64,000 nt of DNA from Phycomyces blakesleeanus NRRL 1555(-) (taxonomy: Eukaryota; Mucoromycota; Mucoromycetes; Mucorales; Phycomycetaceae). The translations under genes were made by a program, and so were the position numbers. Below are positions 10,238-21,100 of this stretch, in pieces. Numbering within the stretch: position 1 is the stretch's first letter; each line of letters starts with the position of its first letter. Location: positions 1,178,001 to 1,242,000 of the forward strand of contig NW_017265145.1 in the NCBI RefSeq assembly GCF_001638985.1. Reading direction: 5' to 3'. The notes under the pieces were generated by a model. It did not search any database, had not been told where the DNA came from, and saw nothing but the letters and a program-made list of their open reading frames with translations.

Positions 10238-12065
10238 TTAATTCCCTTCACACTGACGAAACAATTGTTCAAGCTTTGTTATACATTTCACCCACGGGGC
10301 AGGCTTTTCAACGTCGATTTTCTGTAGAGAAACGTCACATTCCAGTTGCTTCAAACGTTCACCCAAAGAAGAAGACAGAATCCATCTTTCAGGAATGTCT
10401 GATAATAGCAACATACGATCTCTTGGCAGATCATGGCGACAAGGAAGACCAAACACCACTTTTACTCTGCAATTGCAAAGCTCACCAGGTACAACCTCTT
10501 CTAGAAGCTCAGCACGGATGGTGATCAAACCAATTCTGGAGACGTGGTGAATCAATCCACGGAGGCGAGGTTCATGGTATATTCTGGCATCTGTGATAGT
10601 TGCCTCATTCAACTCAAGGTCCTGATAGTCGCCCTCGAACTGGAGAAGATAGGAGCAAATTTGCTCAAATGAAGAGTTCAATGACTGAAGAGCCGAGATT
10701 TTTCTTTTCAGAGCATTATGGCCACTCTCGACACGTTGTGTTGTCACACAGTCAAAATGTTTTAATTGACTAGTGAGGTAGCCAGCCCACTTTTCCTTGC
10801 ACGGCATCCACTCATCTTCAAAGTACTTTTCTAGAGTTCTTTTTTCTACAACCTTCGTAGAATCATCATCATTGTCTTCTAGCTGCTCTTTACTTTGGAA
10901 ATCTTTCCGAGATGACAGCGATTTGAAAAGCTCAAGATTTTCATCAAAGACATCGCGTTTATCTCCGAAGATCATTTTGTTGACTAAATGTGTGCACAAC
11001 TCTTTTTCTTTTCCTGGCTTCATTGTTTTTTTTTGCCATTTTGGCAATGTTGTTGATCATATGCCAACCACACAGAAGCTTCTTGGCCAAGGGGAACTCG
11101 GAATCAAGCGCATTCATCAATGCTTTACATTTGTCTGTAACAAATATAGGGGCTTTATCAACCCCCTCCAAAACAATTGCTTTCAGAGACTTCACAAACC
11201 AAACATAGCTCTTCTCTGTCTCATCGGCTACCCATGCAAAGGCCACAGGAAAGCTCTTCAACCTTTCTCCACCTAGGTTACTGACACCCTCTACGCAAAC
11301 CAATGGCATCTTCGCGCAGTTTGTCTTGTATGTAGCATCCACAATAAAGACATCGGGGAAACGTCGAGCTCTCTTGATCATTATATCGTTCGTAAAAAAT
11401 ATATGAGTGAGTCTATTTCTCTCATTAAACTCGTAGAGAACGGAAAATCCCTTTGCTTCCATTGTTCTGATGAGCTCAGTAGCGCCATGGGCAGACTCCT
11501 CATCACCACGAGTAGCACTGTACTTGAGATTGTTGATATCGCTGATCCTCAGCTTTCTCATTCCTGTCACCTTGTCACTTGTTGCCTTCTGAACATCACG
11601 GGACTTGGCGTGATTCTCCAACATTTTCTTTGCAATAGTGGCATCTTCAGCAGTCAAAAGAGACATTCTTCCTTGGTGAGAAGAAGCCAAATTCTCAGGG
11701 GTGACAGGGTGGTTGTGGCAATGTTCGTTTTCCCCATAGGCGGGCAAAGGAAGATATCTTTCGCTCTTCTTCTTATAAGAAAATCTTAAGAGATAGGGGC
11801 ATCCAGTAAGAGAAGAGTTGGGCGTCCTCTTTCTTTTCTCATCACTTATATTGCGCTTGTCACGATAAACACCAGCCTTTGAACAAGCAATGTGAAGAAT
11901 AGGGAATTTTCCGTCCTTAATCTTAACGGTGAAGTTATTAGAAAGGGCGTAATCGTTTACGGCTTGAAGAACACTCTGCTTGTCAGGATAACCATTCTCG
12001 GGGAATGAGAGAGTTGTTTTAAGCGAGTACATCTTCTCAATAGGGGTATTGAAGTTGGTGTTCAT
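10238..12065 (-). pseudogene. MULE transposase (FAR1-like), frameshifted
   Basis: The first frame (12065 down to about 11030) starts MNTNFNTPIEKMYS. It has a FAR1/WRKY-GCM-like zinc region (C61, C89, then C116 and H117/H119 in NEHCHNHP), then the MULE catalytic core with Asp243 (FIVDATYKTN), Asp311 (IFVTDKCKALMNAL) and the C-x2-WH signature (LLCGWHMINNI). A T9 run on the plus strand (A9 in the gene) at 11026–11034 marks a shift into the next frame. That frame continues with KPGKEKELCTHLVNKM, TTQRVESGHNALKRK (its Glu is the likely third catalytic residue) and a SWIM zinc finger (CNCRVKVVFGLPCRH). It stops at 10238. Removing one A would fuse the two frames, so this copy is probably defective or relies on slippage. 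Confidence 0.85.
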
Positions 12066-12111
12066 ATTTAATAAAAGAGCACTGTAGTTATATAAGTATT
12101 TTTATTGATTC

Positions 12112-12155
12112 ATGTATGCAATGTACGCAATGTATGCAATGTATGCAATGTACAT
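12112..12155. repeat. 9-bp tandem repeat in transposase 5' flank
   Basis: About four and a half copies of ATGTATGCA/ATGTACGCA, just upstream of the transposase start codon on the minus strand. It could affect the promoter or leader. No function is visible. Confidence 0.65.
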
Positions 12156-12278
12156 AACGTAAAAAAGGCATCATATCTTGTTATTTGGAAATATTATTTT
12201 TTATTCTTACAACTAAATGTTAATGACTTTAAGAAAGGGGGTGTTTTTATTTTTCCCGGGAAATTGGAATGATCTAAA

Positions 12279-12383
12279 GATGGGGACAGGGGTGTGCTTA
12301 TAACGATGGAGCAAGGTGTGCTTATAAATGATGGGGACAAGGGTGTGCTTATAAAGAATGGGGACAGGGGGTTCTTCAAGACA
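12279..12383. repeat. subterminal direct repeats of the MULE (right end)
   Basis: Four tandem, degenerate copies of about 25 bp (GATGGGGACAGGGGTGTGCT followed by TATAA), starting at about 12280, 12305, 12330 and 12357. The core GATGGGGACAGGG is shared with the terminal repeats and with the left hairpin, so these may be transposase binding sites. Confidence 0.7.
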
Positions 12384-12433
12384 CTTTATAGCCGGGCCTC
12401 GGACTCGCAGTCACCTTAAATTGTGCGGTGCCG

Positions 12434-12482
12434 TTACCCCCCGTCCCCATAGCCAAAAACCCCCCGTCCCCTAAGATCGCTG
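12434..12482. repeat. right terminal inverted repeat of the MULE
   Basis: Reverse complement of the left end with a few mismatches. It contains CCCCCCGTCCCCTAAG at its outer edge. Confidence 0.75.
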
Positions 12483-12491
12483 TTTTGAAAT
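12483..12491. repeat. target-site duplication, right copy
   Basis: Direct repeat of the 9-mer at 7755–7763, immediately outside the right terminal inverted repeat. Confidence 0.75.
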
Positions 12492-12655
12492 ATGTCTTGA
12501 TTTTTGTCATGATTTTTTTTTTTGGGCTCGGCGGTAGAAACTTTTCTGACTGTGTAAATCCTGCCATTGCGAATCCTAATCACGTGATATGATTTCTTAT
12601 TTATTTAGTATTGTAAACAAACTGAAAAAAAAGAGATAAAATAAGGAACAGCTCA

Positions 12656-13490
12656 CCCTACTTTTGTATGTTGGCAGTGGTAATTTACTCTGTTAATGTT
12701 GAACGTGCTGATTGCGGAAACAGTAGTGGTAATTAACCCTACTTTTATTTGATGTTAGCAGTGGTAATTTACTCTGCTAATGTTGAACGTGCTGATTGCG
12801 GAAACAGTAGTGGTAATTAACCCTACTTTTGTTTGATGTTAGCAGTGGTAATTTACTCTGCTAATGTTGAACGTGCTGATTGCGGAAACAGTAGTGGTAA
12901 TTCACCCTACTTTTATTTGATGTTGGCAGTGGTAATTTACTCTGCTAATGTTGAACGTGCTGATTGCGGAAACAGTAGTGGTAATTAACCCTACTTTTAT
13001 TTGATGTTGGCAGTGGTAATTTACTCTGCTAATGTTGAACGTGCTGATTGCGGAAACAGTAGTGGTAATTAACCCTACTTTTATTTGATGTTGGCAGTGG
13101 TAATTTACTCTGCTAATGTTGAACGTGCTGATTGCGGAAACAGTAGTGGTAATTAACCCTACTTTTATTTGATGTTGGCAGTGGTAATTTACTCTGCTAA
13201 TGTTGAACGTGCTGATTGCGGAAACAGTAGTGGTAATTAACCCTACTTTTATTTGATGTTGGCAGTGGTAATCTACTCTGCTAATGTTGAACGTGCTGAT
13301 TGCGGAAACAGTAGTGGTAATTAACCCTACTTTTATTTGATGTTGGCAGTGGTAATTTACTCTGCTAATGTTAAACGTGCTGATTGCGGAAACATTAGTG
13401 GTAATTCACCCTACTTTTATTTGATGTTGGCAGTGGTAATTTACTCTGCTAATGCTGGTTATGTTGGCTATGGAAATAGTAGTGGTAAGA
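12656..13490. repeat. 84-bp minisatellite, about 10 copies
   Basis: Unit starts (CCCTACTTTT) at 12656, 12737, 12821, 12905, 12989, 13073, 13157, 13241, 13325 and 13409. The first unit is 81 bp and the rest are 84 bp. Internal units are nearly identical; the first and last are diverged. The unit length is a multiple of three, and one frame reads YLMLAVVIYSANVERADC with a TAA or TCA codon at the unit end, so most copies are closed by a stop. The array lies 165 bp beyond the Mutator-like element. Confidence 0.95.
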
Positions 13491-14597
13491 CTTTATCAAA
13501 TGGTTACGTGTTGAACTTGATAACTATTTTATTCTTAATATTTTTCTTTTTTGGTTGACCTGTTGGATTATTACAGGTAAAATATTACCTCTGGCGTACA
13601 TAGTTAAACAGGTCCTCTTCAAGTTTAGAAACTATAATTGATTGATAGCTATTGATGTACACGTAAATTATATATTAAATTCTTCCTTATTTCCTTTTAC
13701 AATTCACACCAAAACTGCATTAAGAGCGCTTCCCCTCATCAATAATAATAATGACATTCAGATATAAAACGTATATTTCTGTAAGTTAGAGTTTTTAAGT
13801 AGGGAGACACTGTTGCTTTTCATCAAAGGAAAGATCCCTTAGAAAAGATAATATGCATACTAAATAATCCTTAATCGACAGTTAGAAGCATAATCAACTG
13901 GTTATATATGAGTGACTAGGTCAAAGCTGACACTTTAACAGATCAGTAGCAAGCTGTGTTAGTCTTAAAACCAAAATCAATATGATAACCGAGGGTTGGA
14001 TAGAGTTACTTGGTCAGTATTGTGCCAATCTTAATTCATGTGAGAATTTTTTTTAGCATTGATCAAGATAAATGTTCAACGTTTGAAAATCCAAAAAGCA
14101 GTAAAGTTCCTGAAGTAAATATCAGGTATGCTTTCGCCAACTTCAGTTGTTCAACTTTAGAACATCATTCAGCGTTCGAAAAATCAGTTTGACGACCAAT
14201 TGGCTCAATATATATATATATATCTTCAACATAAAAGCCAACAGTTTGCTTGCCAGCATAATTATAACATTTCAAATATTTAGATTGTTTCTTGAGCCAA
14301 CCAAGCTCGCTTATATTTTCAGCTTATTATCGAATTAATCAATAAAAAAGAACTATGGGCATTTATGAATTTATATAAATGTACACAATTCAAATCACCC
14401 AACTAGCTATCTAACCAATCCCTTGCGTATTTTTATCTAACTATAAATCAATATCTTACATCACACACACACACACCACATTTCTTGAAGTTGTTGTAGA
14501 GTAAATTTTTGTATAAGCCTGCAGACAATTTCTTTATCTTTTTTATTATGATTGAAGAAAAGAAATATGAAAACCACTATGTGGAGTAGACACACAT
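13491..14597. other. intergenic, no gene seen
   Basis: AT-rich sequence between the minisatellite and the uL15 gene. A (CA)n run sits near 14463. The small open frames show no family similarity. Confidence 0.5.
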
Positions 14598-15010
14598 TTA
14601 AGCAATGAGCTCGACAACTAATAAAAAAAAATATTAGAAACAATTTAACATTTCAAGATATACACAGTTGTATATAATTTTGTTTTACACAGTAAAAAAA
14701 ATATTTTCCATTTTTTTAATAAGTAAAACAAAAAAACAACAACAGAAATGCCGAGAAAACAATTAAAACTTACCACCACCAGCAGCCTTGATCTTCTCCT
14801 CAGCGCGACGGGATACGAAGCGAGTGCGGACAATGGCAGCCTGGGAGATATCACCCTTGGCAAGAACCTTGCCGTAACCGTGCTGGAGAGCATCGATGAC
14901 GGGAACCTTCTCGGTGTTCTTGTACTTCTCGCGGACACCCTCACCAGCCAAAGACCAGAGAGAATCGAGGTTGACAATAGGACGCCAGTACTGGTTCTGC
15001 TTCAAGTGGA

Positions 15011-15044
<34 letters not shown>

Positions 15045-15426
15045 ATGGTACTTATCCATGTTGATACGATGGTGGTGCTGACCACCAGCAAGACCACGAC
15101 CACCAGGATGCTTTCTGTGCTTGCCTATAGAGGAATTTATGTGTGAGCTATTATACTTCTTGCTTTTTCTTGTGGTGCTGTGGGAGTATGCGTACCAACA
15201 CGACCGTGACCGGCGGAGACGTGTCCACGCTTCTTTCTGTTGTGGTGAAGTCTGGTAGGCTACACAAGTCGGATAGGTTGGCATCAGTCTCTTTTTCTTA
15301 TTTTCTCTCTCTCTCTTTGTCTTTGTTTTCGTCGAGGGAGATGATAGTTTATAGTAATATCAAGCTCTAATGACATCCTTTTCCATTTTGATGGATGGAT
15401 GTATTTAGCATGATGAGGCTCACCAT
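14598..15426 (-). CDS. RPL28: 60S ribosomal protein uL15 (L27a/L28)
   Basis: Four exons on minus: 15426–15424 (just ATG), 15259–15196, 15124–14774 and 14617–14598. The product is about 145 residues. It opens [20 protein letters not shown], then [40 protein letters not shown] and a C-terminus ending in VVELIA, closely matching the eukaryotic uL15 family in order and length. It is a structural protein of the large ribosomal subunit. The first intron follows the start codon directly (ATG|GTGAGC), an arrangement common in fungal ribosomal protein genes. The last exon codes only seven residues. G/C-ending codons are strongly preferred, as expected for high expression. It is divergent from RPS16, sharing a 277-bp promoter. 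Confidence 0.96.
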
Positions 15427-15703
15427 GGCTTACGAGATAGAGAAGGGGAGAGAGATGGTTAGGGATGGCTGTGGGTAAAATAGCGTTGGCCGGAAGGAGA
15501 GCGGTCCGGGATGACGGAAATCAAATTATTAGCCGGAAGGGGCTGGAGGGCGGTCCAACCAGCTAAGTGCAGACCACTGGCCTACCAAGTTCTTGCTCTT
15601 TCTCTCAATCTAAAGGTGTGTAGAAAATCATTATGATCTGTTGATCCATCCAACCAAATGCACTCTCGAACTCACACATCCATATCCTCTCTGTAGTACC
15701 GAT
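15427..15703. promoter_or_regulatory. shared divergent promoter of uL15 and S16 genes
   Basis: This space separates the two start codons. It contains a repeated two-part motif: GGCCGGAAGG (15488–15497) with GCGGTCC (15501–15507), and GCCGGAAGG (15532–15540) with GCGGTCC (15550–15556), both in the same orientation. The motif is G/C-rich against an AT-rich background. A role as a ribosomal-protein-gene element is inferred from position and repetition only. Confidence 0.55.
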
Positions 15704-16351
15704 ATGGAAGCCGTTCAAACCTTCGGTCGCAAGGTGTGTATTATATAAATACATACGCATGTGCACACATATATGTATACATGCGTGTGTGCATGTGTAA
15801 GCATGCTGTAATGTACATGTACATTTCAACATTGTTATTTTTTTCATTTTCTTAAAAGCAAAATGACTTTGTATTGAAGAAAATATTACAATGTCTTAGG
15901 AATAATAATAGGAATAGGAATAACAATACTAATGTGAATATAACTCTTCTTTTTATAGAAAACCGCCACTGCTGTTGCCCACTGCAAGCGCGGACGTGGT
16001 CTCGTTAGAGTTAACGGTTCCCCTCTCGCTCTCCTCGAGCCTGAGATTCTCAAGTTCAAGGTCTACGAGGTCATCCTCCTGCTCGGTGAGGAGCGTTTCT
16101 CCAACGTCGACATCCGTATCCGCGTAAACGGTGGTGGTCACACCTCCCAGATCTACGCCATCCGTCAGGCTCTTGCCAAGGCCATCGTTGCCTTCTACCA
16201 GAAGTACGTCGATGAGGCCTCCAAGAAGGAGATCAAGGACATCCTCGTCCAGTACGACCGTACCCTCCTCGTTGCCGATCCCCGTCGTTGCGAGCCCAAG
16301 AAGTTCGGTGGTCCCGGTGCCCGTGCCCGTTTCCAGAAGTCTTACCGTTAA
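15704..16351 (+). CDS. RPS16: 40S ribosomal protein S16 (uS9)
   Basis: Two exons: 15704–15733 ([10 protein letters not shown]) and 15959–16351 ([14 protein letters not shown]…), joined in phase 0; about 140 residues ending [11 protein letters not shown]. The [16 protein letters not shown] start, [20 protein letters not shown] and the invariant C-terminus [17 protein letters not shown] identify uS9, a small-subunit head protein whose C-terminal Arg reaches the P-site tRNA. Length matches the family. The 225-nt intron holds CA/TG-rich repeats. Codon choice is highly biased, as in uL15 across the shared promoter. Confidence 0.97.
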
Positions 16352-17028
16352 AAAGTTTTCCACCCTGGGCTTTTTTTTCCGGCGCTATTCTTTTTTTTTC
16401 TTATGTGTTATGCATATATATTTTCTAAAATAACAATGGGATTGTGTGTATAATTATATGTTTTTTTATCTTTATATGTTTTTATGCATACAGTTGATAT
16501 ACATACATTTGGGTTACAGGCGTATATATTTGTGTATTTACATACTGAAATCCATGCGCACGCACATACATATTGAAAGATAATAGGAGAAGATGGGGAA
16601 GGAATAAGGTGGGAGAGGTATACACAGATAGACCATTAATACACATTTTGTGTGCGTATTTTTCTTGTTTGTATAATATTGTGCTTATGCTGGCATAATA
16701 TAATTCCAAAAATAGAGAAATGAGGTTCAAGGCAAAATGATTTTGAATGAATTTGAATAGAAAGATAAAAACAAGAGGAAAAAGAAGATGAATTGGGGTT
16801 GTATGTGATTGTGCGTTGTATTGTTTTGTATTGTATTGTATGGCGTGTGCGCTTGCTTGGTTGCTTGTTTGTTTGCTCGTTGGATTGGGTGGTTGGTTGG
16901 TTGGTTGGTAAATAGTTGGATAGATAGACCGATTGATTGTATAGTGGACTTGGATTTGCCTTTGTCTGTATGGGTGTGTGGGTGTGTTCTTTTTTGGAGA
17001 CTCTTTTTTTTTCATTTTCTTGAATTCA
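16352..17028. other. intergenic 3' flanks
   Basis: Lies between the 3' ends of RPS16 and the Myb/SANT-like gene (convergent). It has TG/TTGG-rich simple sequence near 16805–16915. No coding evidence. Confidence 0.5.
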
Positions 17029-18170
17029 TCAGTCAAGGCTGGTCCCACTCTTTAGTTTTTGCAGTTCAATCTCTAGTCGTAGTTGTTCCAACTTCATCCC
17101 CTGCATACGTTCGTCATGCTCCATACGCTTGCTCTCCAATTCAAGTTCTACGTATTTTAATCGTCTCTCTTCTTCCATATTTTCCACGCTACGTTGACTA
17201 TCTCACACGCAATAAGATAGTTTATATATATATATTAATGTTGATAATTTTTTTTTATTATAAAATTGTAATAAATTACCTTTTCTTCCGTTTACTGGGC
17301 ACTGCATGACTAGTATTCAGTTGAGTTCTCGATGTTTCTGGGTGAATGATTCCATAAGGTGTCGATTGGCGCGTCGTTGCCTGGCTGTTGGGAACAGGGG
17401 TATTGACCATCATAGGATCTGAGGTAGGAATCGTCTCAACTGTCTCGGAAGGCACACCAAAAGGTAGTGTAAATGAAGTGGTGAGCTGAGTAGTCTCTAG
17501 GTTACTCCTACTGTTACTGTTGCTGTTGTTGATTTTATTGACATTGACATTGGTATTGGTATTGGTATTGCTGCTTCTATTGCTGCCGCTGCTGCTGCTG
17601 TTACTTTCCGCATCCGTTTCGGGCTTGGAAGACGAATCATCCGCATCACCAGTATCAGTAGAATCAACAGAGAAAATGTTCTTGCAACGATCGTAATATC
17701 TAAATTCTTTCAATAACTTGCCTGCGGATAATATTTTGAGTCATGATTGTTCATCCTTATTCTATCTTGTTCTTTCAAGCAAAATACTCCTTTTTTTTCT
17801 AGTGTAGTGTCTAGTTAAATCAATCTATCTAAGTAAAAATACAAAGCTTACTCTTCGTATCAGCTCTGGTTTGTTCATTTGTTATTGCACGCAGCTGATC
17901 ATCCAATCGTCGAAACCGTGATTCCAACCAACGTACTTTGAACTTGATGGCTTCATGATACATTAATTTGCTAAAGACTTCATCTGCTACTCGTTTGCTG
18001 TAACTGGATTTATTTTCTTTCCATTTTTCATAATGACCTGGTTGTTCCAAGTCTGTCAATAACAGTCCGACATCTTCATCTCTCCATTGGACATATCGTC
18101 TAGCTACTTCTTGTACGGTGGGTGGTTGGTGGGTGTACGCGATGGCGTGTGACATTAATGGTTGAGACAT
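17029..18170 (-). CDS. Myb/SANT-like domain protein with C-terminal coiled coil
   Basis: Three exons on minus: 18170–17852, 17721–17280 and 17197–17029; junctions agree in phase 1 and phase 2; about 309 residues. Residues about 22–100 look like a Myb/SANT (trihelix-type) DNA-binding helix bundle, with Trp in VQWRDEDVGLL and YEKWKENKSSYSKRVADEVF, then KFKVRWLESRFRRL. A long Ser/Asn/Thr-rich linker follows, with an NTNTNTNVNVN run. A basic cluster (PSKRKKR) looks like a nuclear signal. The last exon encodes a Glu/Leu/Lys coiled coil (ERRLKYVELELESKRMEHDE…). Such proteins are abundant in Mucoromycota, but the target of this one is unknown. It is probably a transcription factor, or possibly a domesticated transposon-derived protein. 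Confidence 0.75.
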
Positions 18171-21100
18171 TATGTTACTCGGTTGGTTTTTTAGGGATTT
18201 AGTATTATTTTTGTTATTATTATTATAAGTGGTAATAGTAATAGTAGTATTTTTATTTTTATTTTTTTTTGTAGCAATAAAAATAAAATAAAATAATAAT
18301 TAATATAATATAAATATAAATATATATATATATATAATTATATAATATACTATTATATAATATAATAATAATATAAAATAAAATATAGAAAGGTCTCCTC
18401 AAACTCTACCTTGAGGTTTTGATTGAGTGATTGATTGATTGATTTATTGACTGAATGACTGACTGACTGACTGACTGACTGACTGACTGATTGATTGATT
18501 GATTGATTATTGATTATTGAACATTAAATATTAGCCAATCAACAGGGATTGAATAAAGTACACCTTTACTTTGGTTCATTTTGTCACTATTTTATTTCAT
18601 GTCCAATATATGTATGTATTTAATTATCATTCATTTGATTTGATTTGATTTGATTTGATTTGATTTGCTTGGTGGTTGACCTATCTTTGCCTTCATTTCT
18701 CCAGAGTCAAAAATAAATAGAGAGAATGAAAATAAAAGTAAAGTATTTGATCGTGTTCAAATTATGGATGACAAATGCTGTGCTACCAATGCTGACTGAT
18801 AGTAAATACATGCACACTCGTACACATTCAGGGACAATTTTTGTATCAAGACACGAGAATCAGATTTCAATTCCTTTTTTTTAATATTTATCCGGTACAA
18901 ATCGTAACTGAAATATAACCGTATATGAAAATTCAATATTATAAAGGGAGGAGTAAATTACATATATAGATATTTAAAGGCATATGTTTCTATTATATAT
19001 ATATATACATCAGTAAAATATGATATTTACACCCTGTCAAAAATAAATCACAAAAGTATTCATTGTATATAATCGAGCAGTCTATAGCTTGAACATGTCT
19101 CACATACAGGTTATTAATCTTTGATTATTAGATTCCATTCAATCAGCTGTTTGTGCAATATCCATGAAATATCAACCAAATAAAATAGAATAAAATAAAC
19201 ACATCATTTATATACATGTGAATTTCTATTCTTATACTTATTATCAATATACAGGCATTATTGAATTGTATTGGACCATAAGTCAGATCATCAAGCTCAC
19301 AGAATATTGTACTTACCCTCATCACACCAACAAAACAAAACTAAATAAAAGGCAATATCTTACTTTTCATAAAAATCCTCTTACCAAAGCTTCTTTCAAA
19401 AGTTTTTGCCTTTTCTCCCTTTATGTATTTATTTCGTCTTTTTTCTTTGTTGGTGCTAAAAGACACCAATAGAATATGTGACTAAATTTACACAGCACAT
19501 ATCTCCTTTTAGTATATAAAGTGTATATATGTTTTAGAGACTATCAGCTAAGGCCAATTACATTGAGCTAACTACCAATAATACCATTCGATGGACAGAT
19601 TGCTATATAATTCAATGTATCTGCCATAAAAACCTTTGGCTGCTATAATTTGATAGACCAATCAAAGTCGGATCCGATCAATATTCTCAGCTACATATTG
19701 CAGATTTAGAGTCTAGATCAGTACAGGCACACTGTATTCCAAGGCTAATATCTATAAAGAAAACCACACGTCTTACAAAAAATTACATCTTCCCTGCTTA
19801 AAGTGTTCATAAAACACCTTTTCCTTGGGGTTTATAACGCCTCAGACTCCATATCGAATGTTAAAATCAGAGTCATTGATATCATTCTCGGTTTCCCTCT
19901 TTTCTTTTCGATATGAGCTATTCTTAAAGAATGCCTAAACCATCATCACGTCGAATTGTCAGGTATCAAAGCCCAATGAAACACCCTAAAATACATAAGT
20001 TTGGCTCTGTTTTTTCTTGCATATATTTTTCAGGCAGGTTCCTGGGGTGTTGAGGGGTTTTTAGAGCATTAGTATCTCCCAACAGGTAAAAATAAAATAA
20101 AAGCCAAATACAGATAAATAAACGACAGAGTGGCAAGGACACTGACCATAGTTGAAAAATAGTAATAATAATAATAAAAAAAGTCAACATTTCCAAAATT
20201 AATTGAGATTTGGCGCATGCCATTCGTTTAGTTATCATCTTCTAATATACGCATTAAAAGCCAACAAACCCACCATACCCAGTATCAAATGTATCCGACA
20301 AGGCTTTCAACAGGGGCATGAACCGGGATAAAAGACAGACTGGATCAGATTCATACTCCTGCTTTCAGCCCAGTTCACTAGCCTTTGCTATAACTCGGTC
20401 CACTATCACAATTCGTAGTACGGATCAGAAGCCTAATTCAGCAAGAGATCGAACCTAGTTGGAATATGACACGGTGGACTTTATCTATCAGTAACTTTAT
20501 GTGCCTCTCATTGTACAGAGCTTATAAGTAATGATACAGCTTTAGAAATGGCCTAAAGTAGTTAAATACTTCCTCTGACTTGATTTTTCCCAATAAAATG
20601 ATTCTTTCTACCCGTCTTCTTCTTCTTGGTACTGAGTTAAATAGTTACTCTACATGTCAGCTAATAGTGTGTCACTAAAATCTAGTCTTTAGTGTATTGT
20701 ATTTGAGTCAGTCAGATCGCAAGGAGATAAGAAAAAATTACTGTACCTATCTCAACAAGAACATTTACTATGCCCACCTTTGGTTTTCTATCTATTATTT
20801 AGTTACAATCAAAGTTTGGTATAGCAATAAAAGTAGGAAAAGTAAGATTATACTACTATCATTATATCAAACGTTATAAAGACTACTTCATGACCTTTTT
20901 GCTGTTGTTGTCTTTATTTTATTAATGATATATAGAACTGTATAAATGGCCAGCATAAATTATATATTCTGTCAAATCAATCAAGGGTAAAAACCTCTTT
21001 CACTCCCACATCCTAGATTGTCTACCTTGAAGATTGCTTAATTTACCAATGAAATGAAATAAAAGGTTGCTTGAAAAAAGGATCGTTTTGATCAGAATAT

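Larger units (their letters stand above)
7764..12482 (-). mobile_element. Mutator-like element (MULE), 4719 bp, with 9-bp target duplication
   Basis: The outer ends are inverted copies. From 7764 inward the left end reads CTTAGGGGACAGGGGGTTTT after a 7-nt looser start. The right end read inward from 12482 gives the same block with one change, followed by similar TTGG…ATGGGGAC blocks for about 45 bp. Directly outside lies the 9-bp repeat TTTTGAAAT at 7755–7763 and at 12483–12491, identical and in direct orientation. Nine-base duplications are typical of Mutator elements. Inside, one minus-strand gene encodes a FAR1/MULE-type transposase followed by an OTU-type protease module. The left 850 bp and the right 400 bp are non-coding with subterminal repeats. 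Confidence 0.85.

Noticed and set aside
12656..13490. Minisatellite as a CRISPR array or a coding repeat gene
   Set aside because: Units abut without spacers, and most units carry an in-frame TAA in the only long frame.
16482..17048. 188-codon open frame on the minus strand
   Set aside because: Composition is low-complexity (TTGG/TG repeats), and its end overlaps the real last exon of the Myb/SANT-like gene in another frame.
20440..20470. GGTTCGATC on the minus strand, like a tRNA B box
   Set aside because: No A box at the right distance and no pairing acceptor stem.
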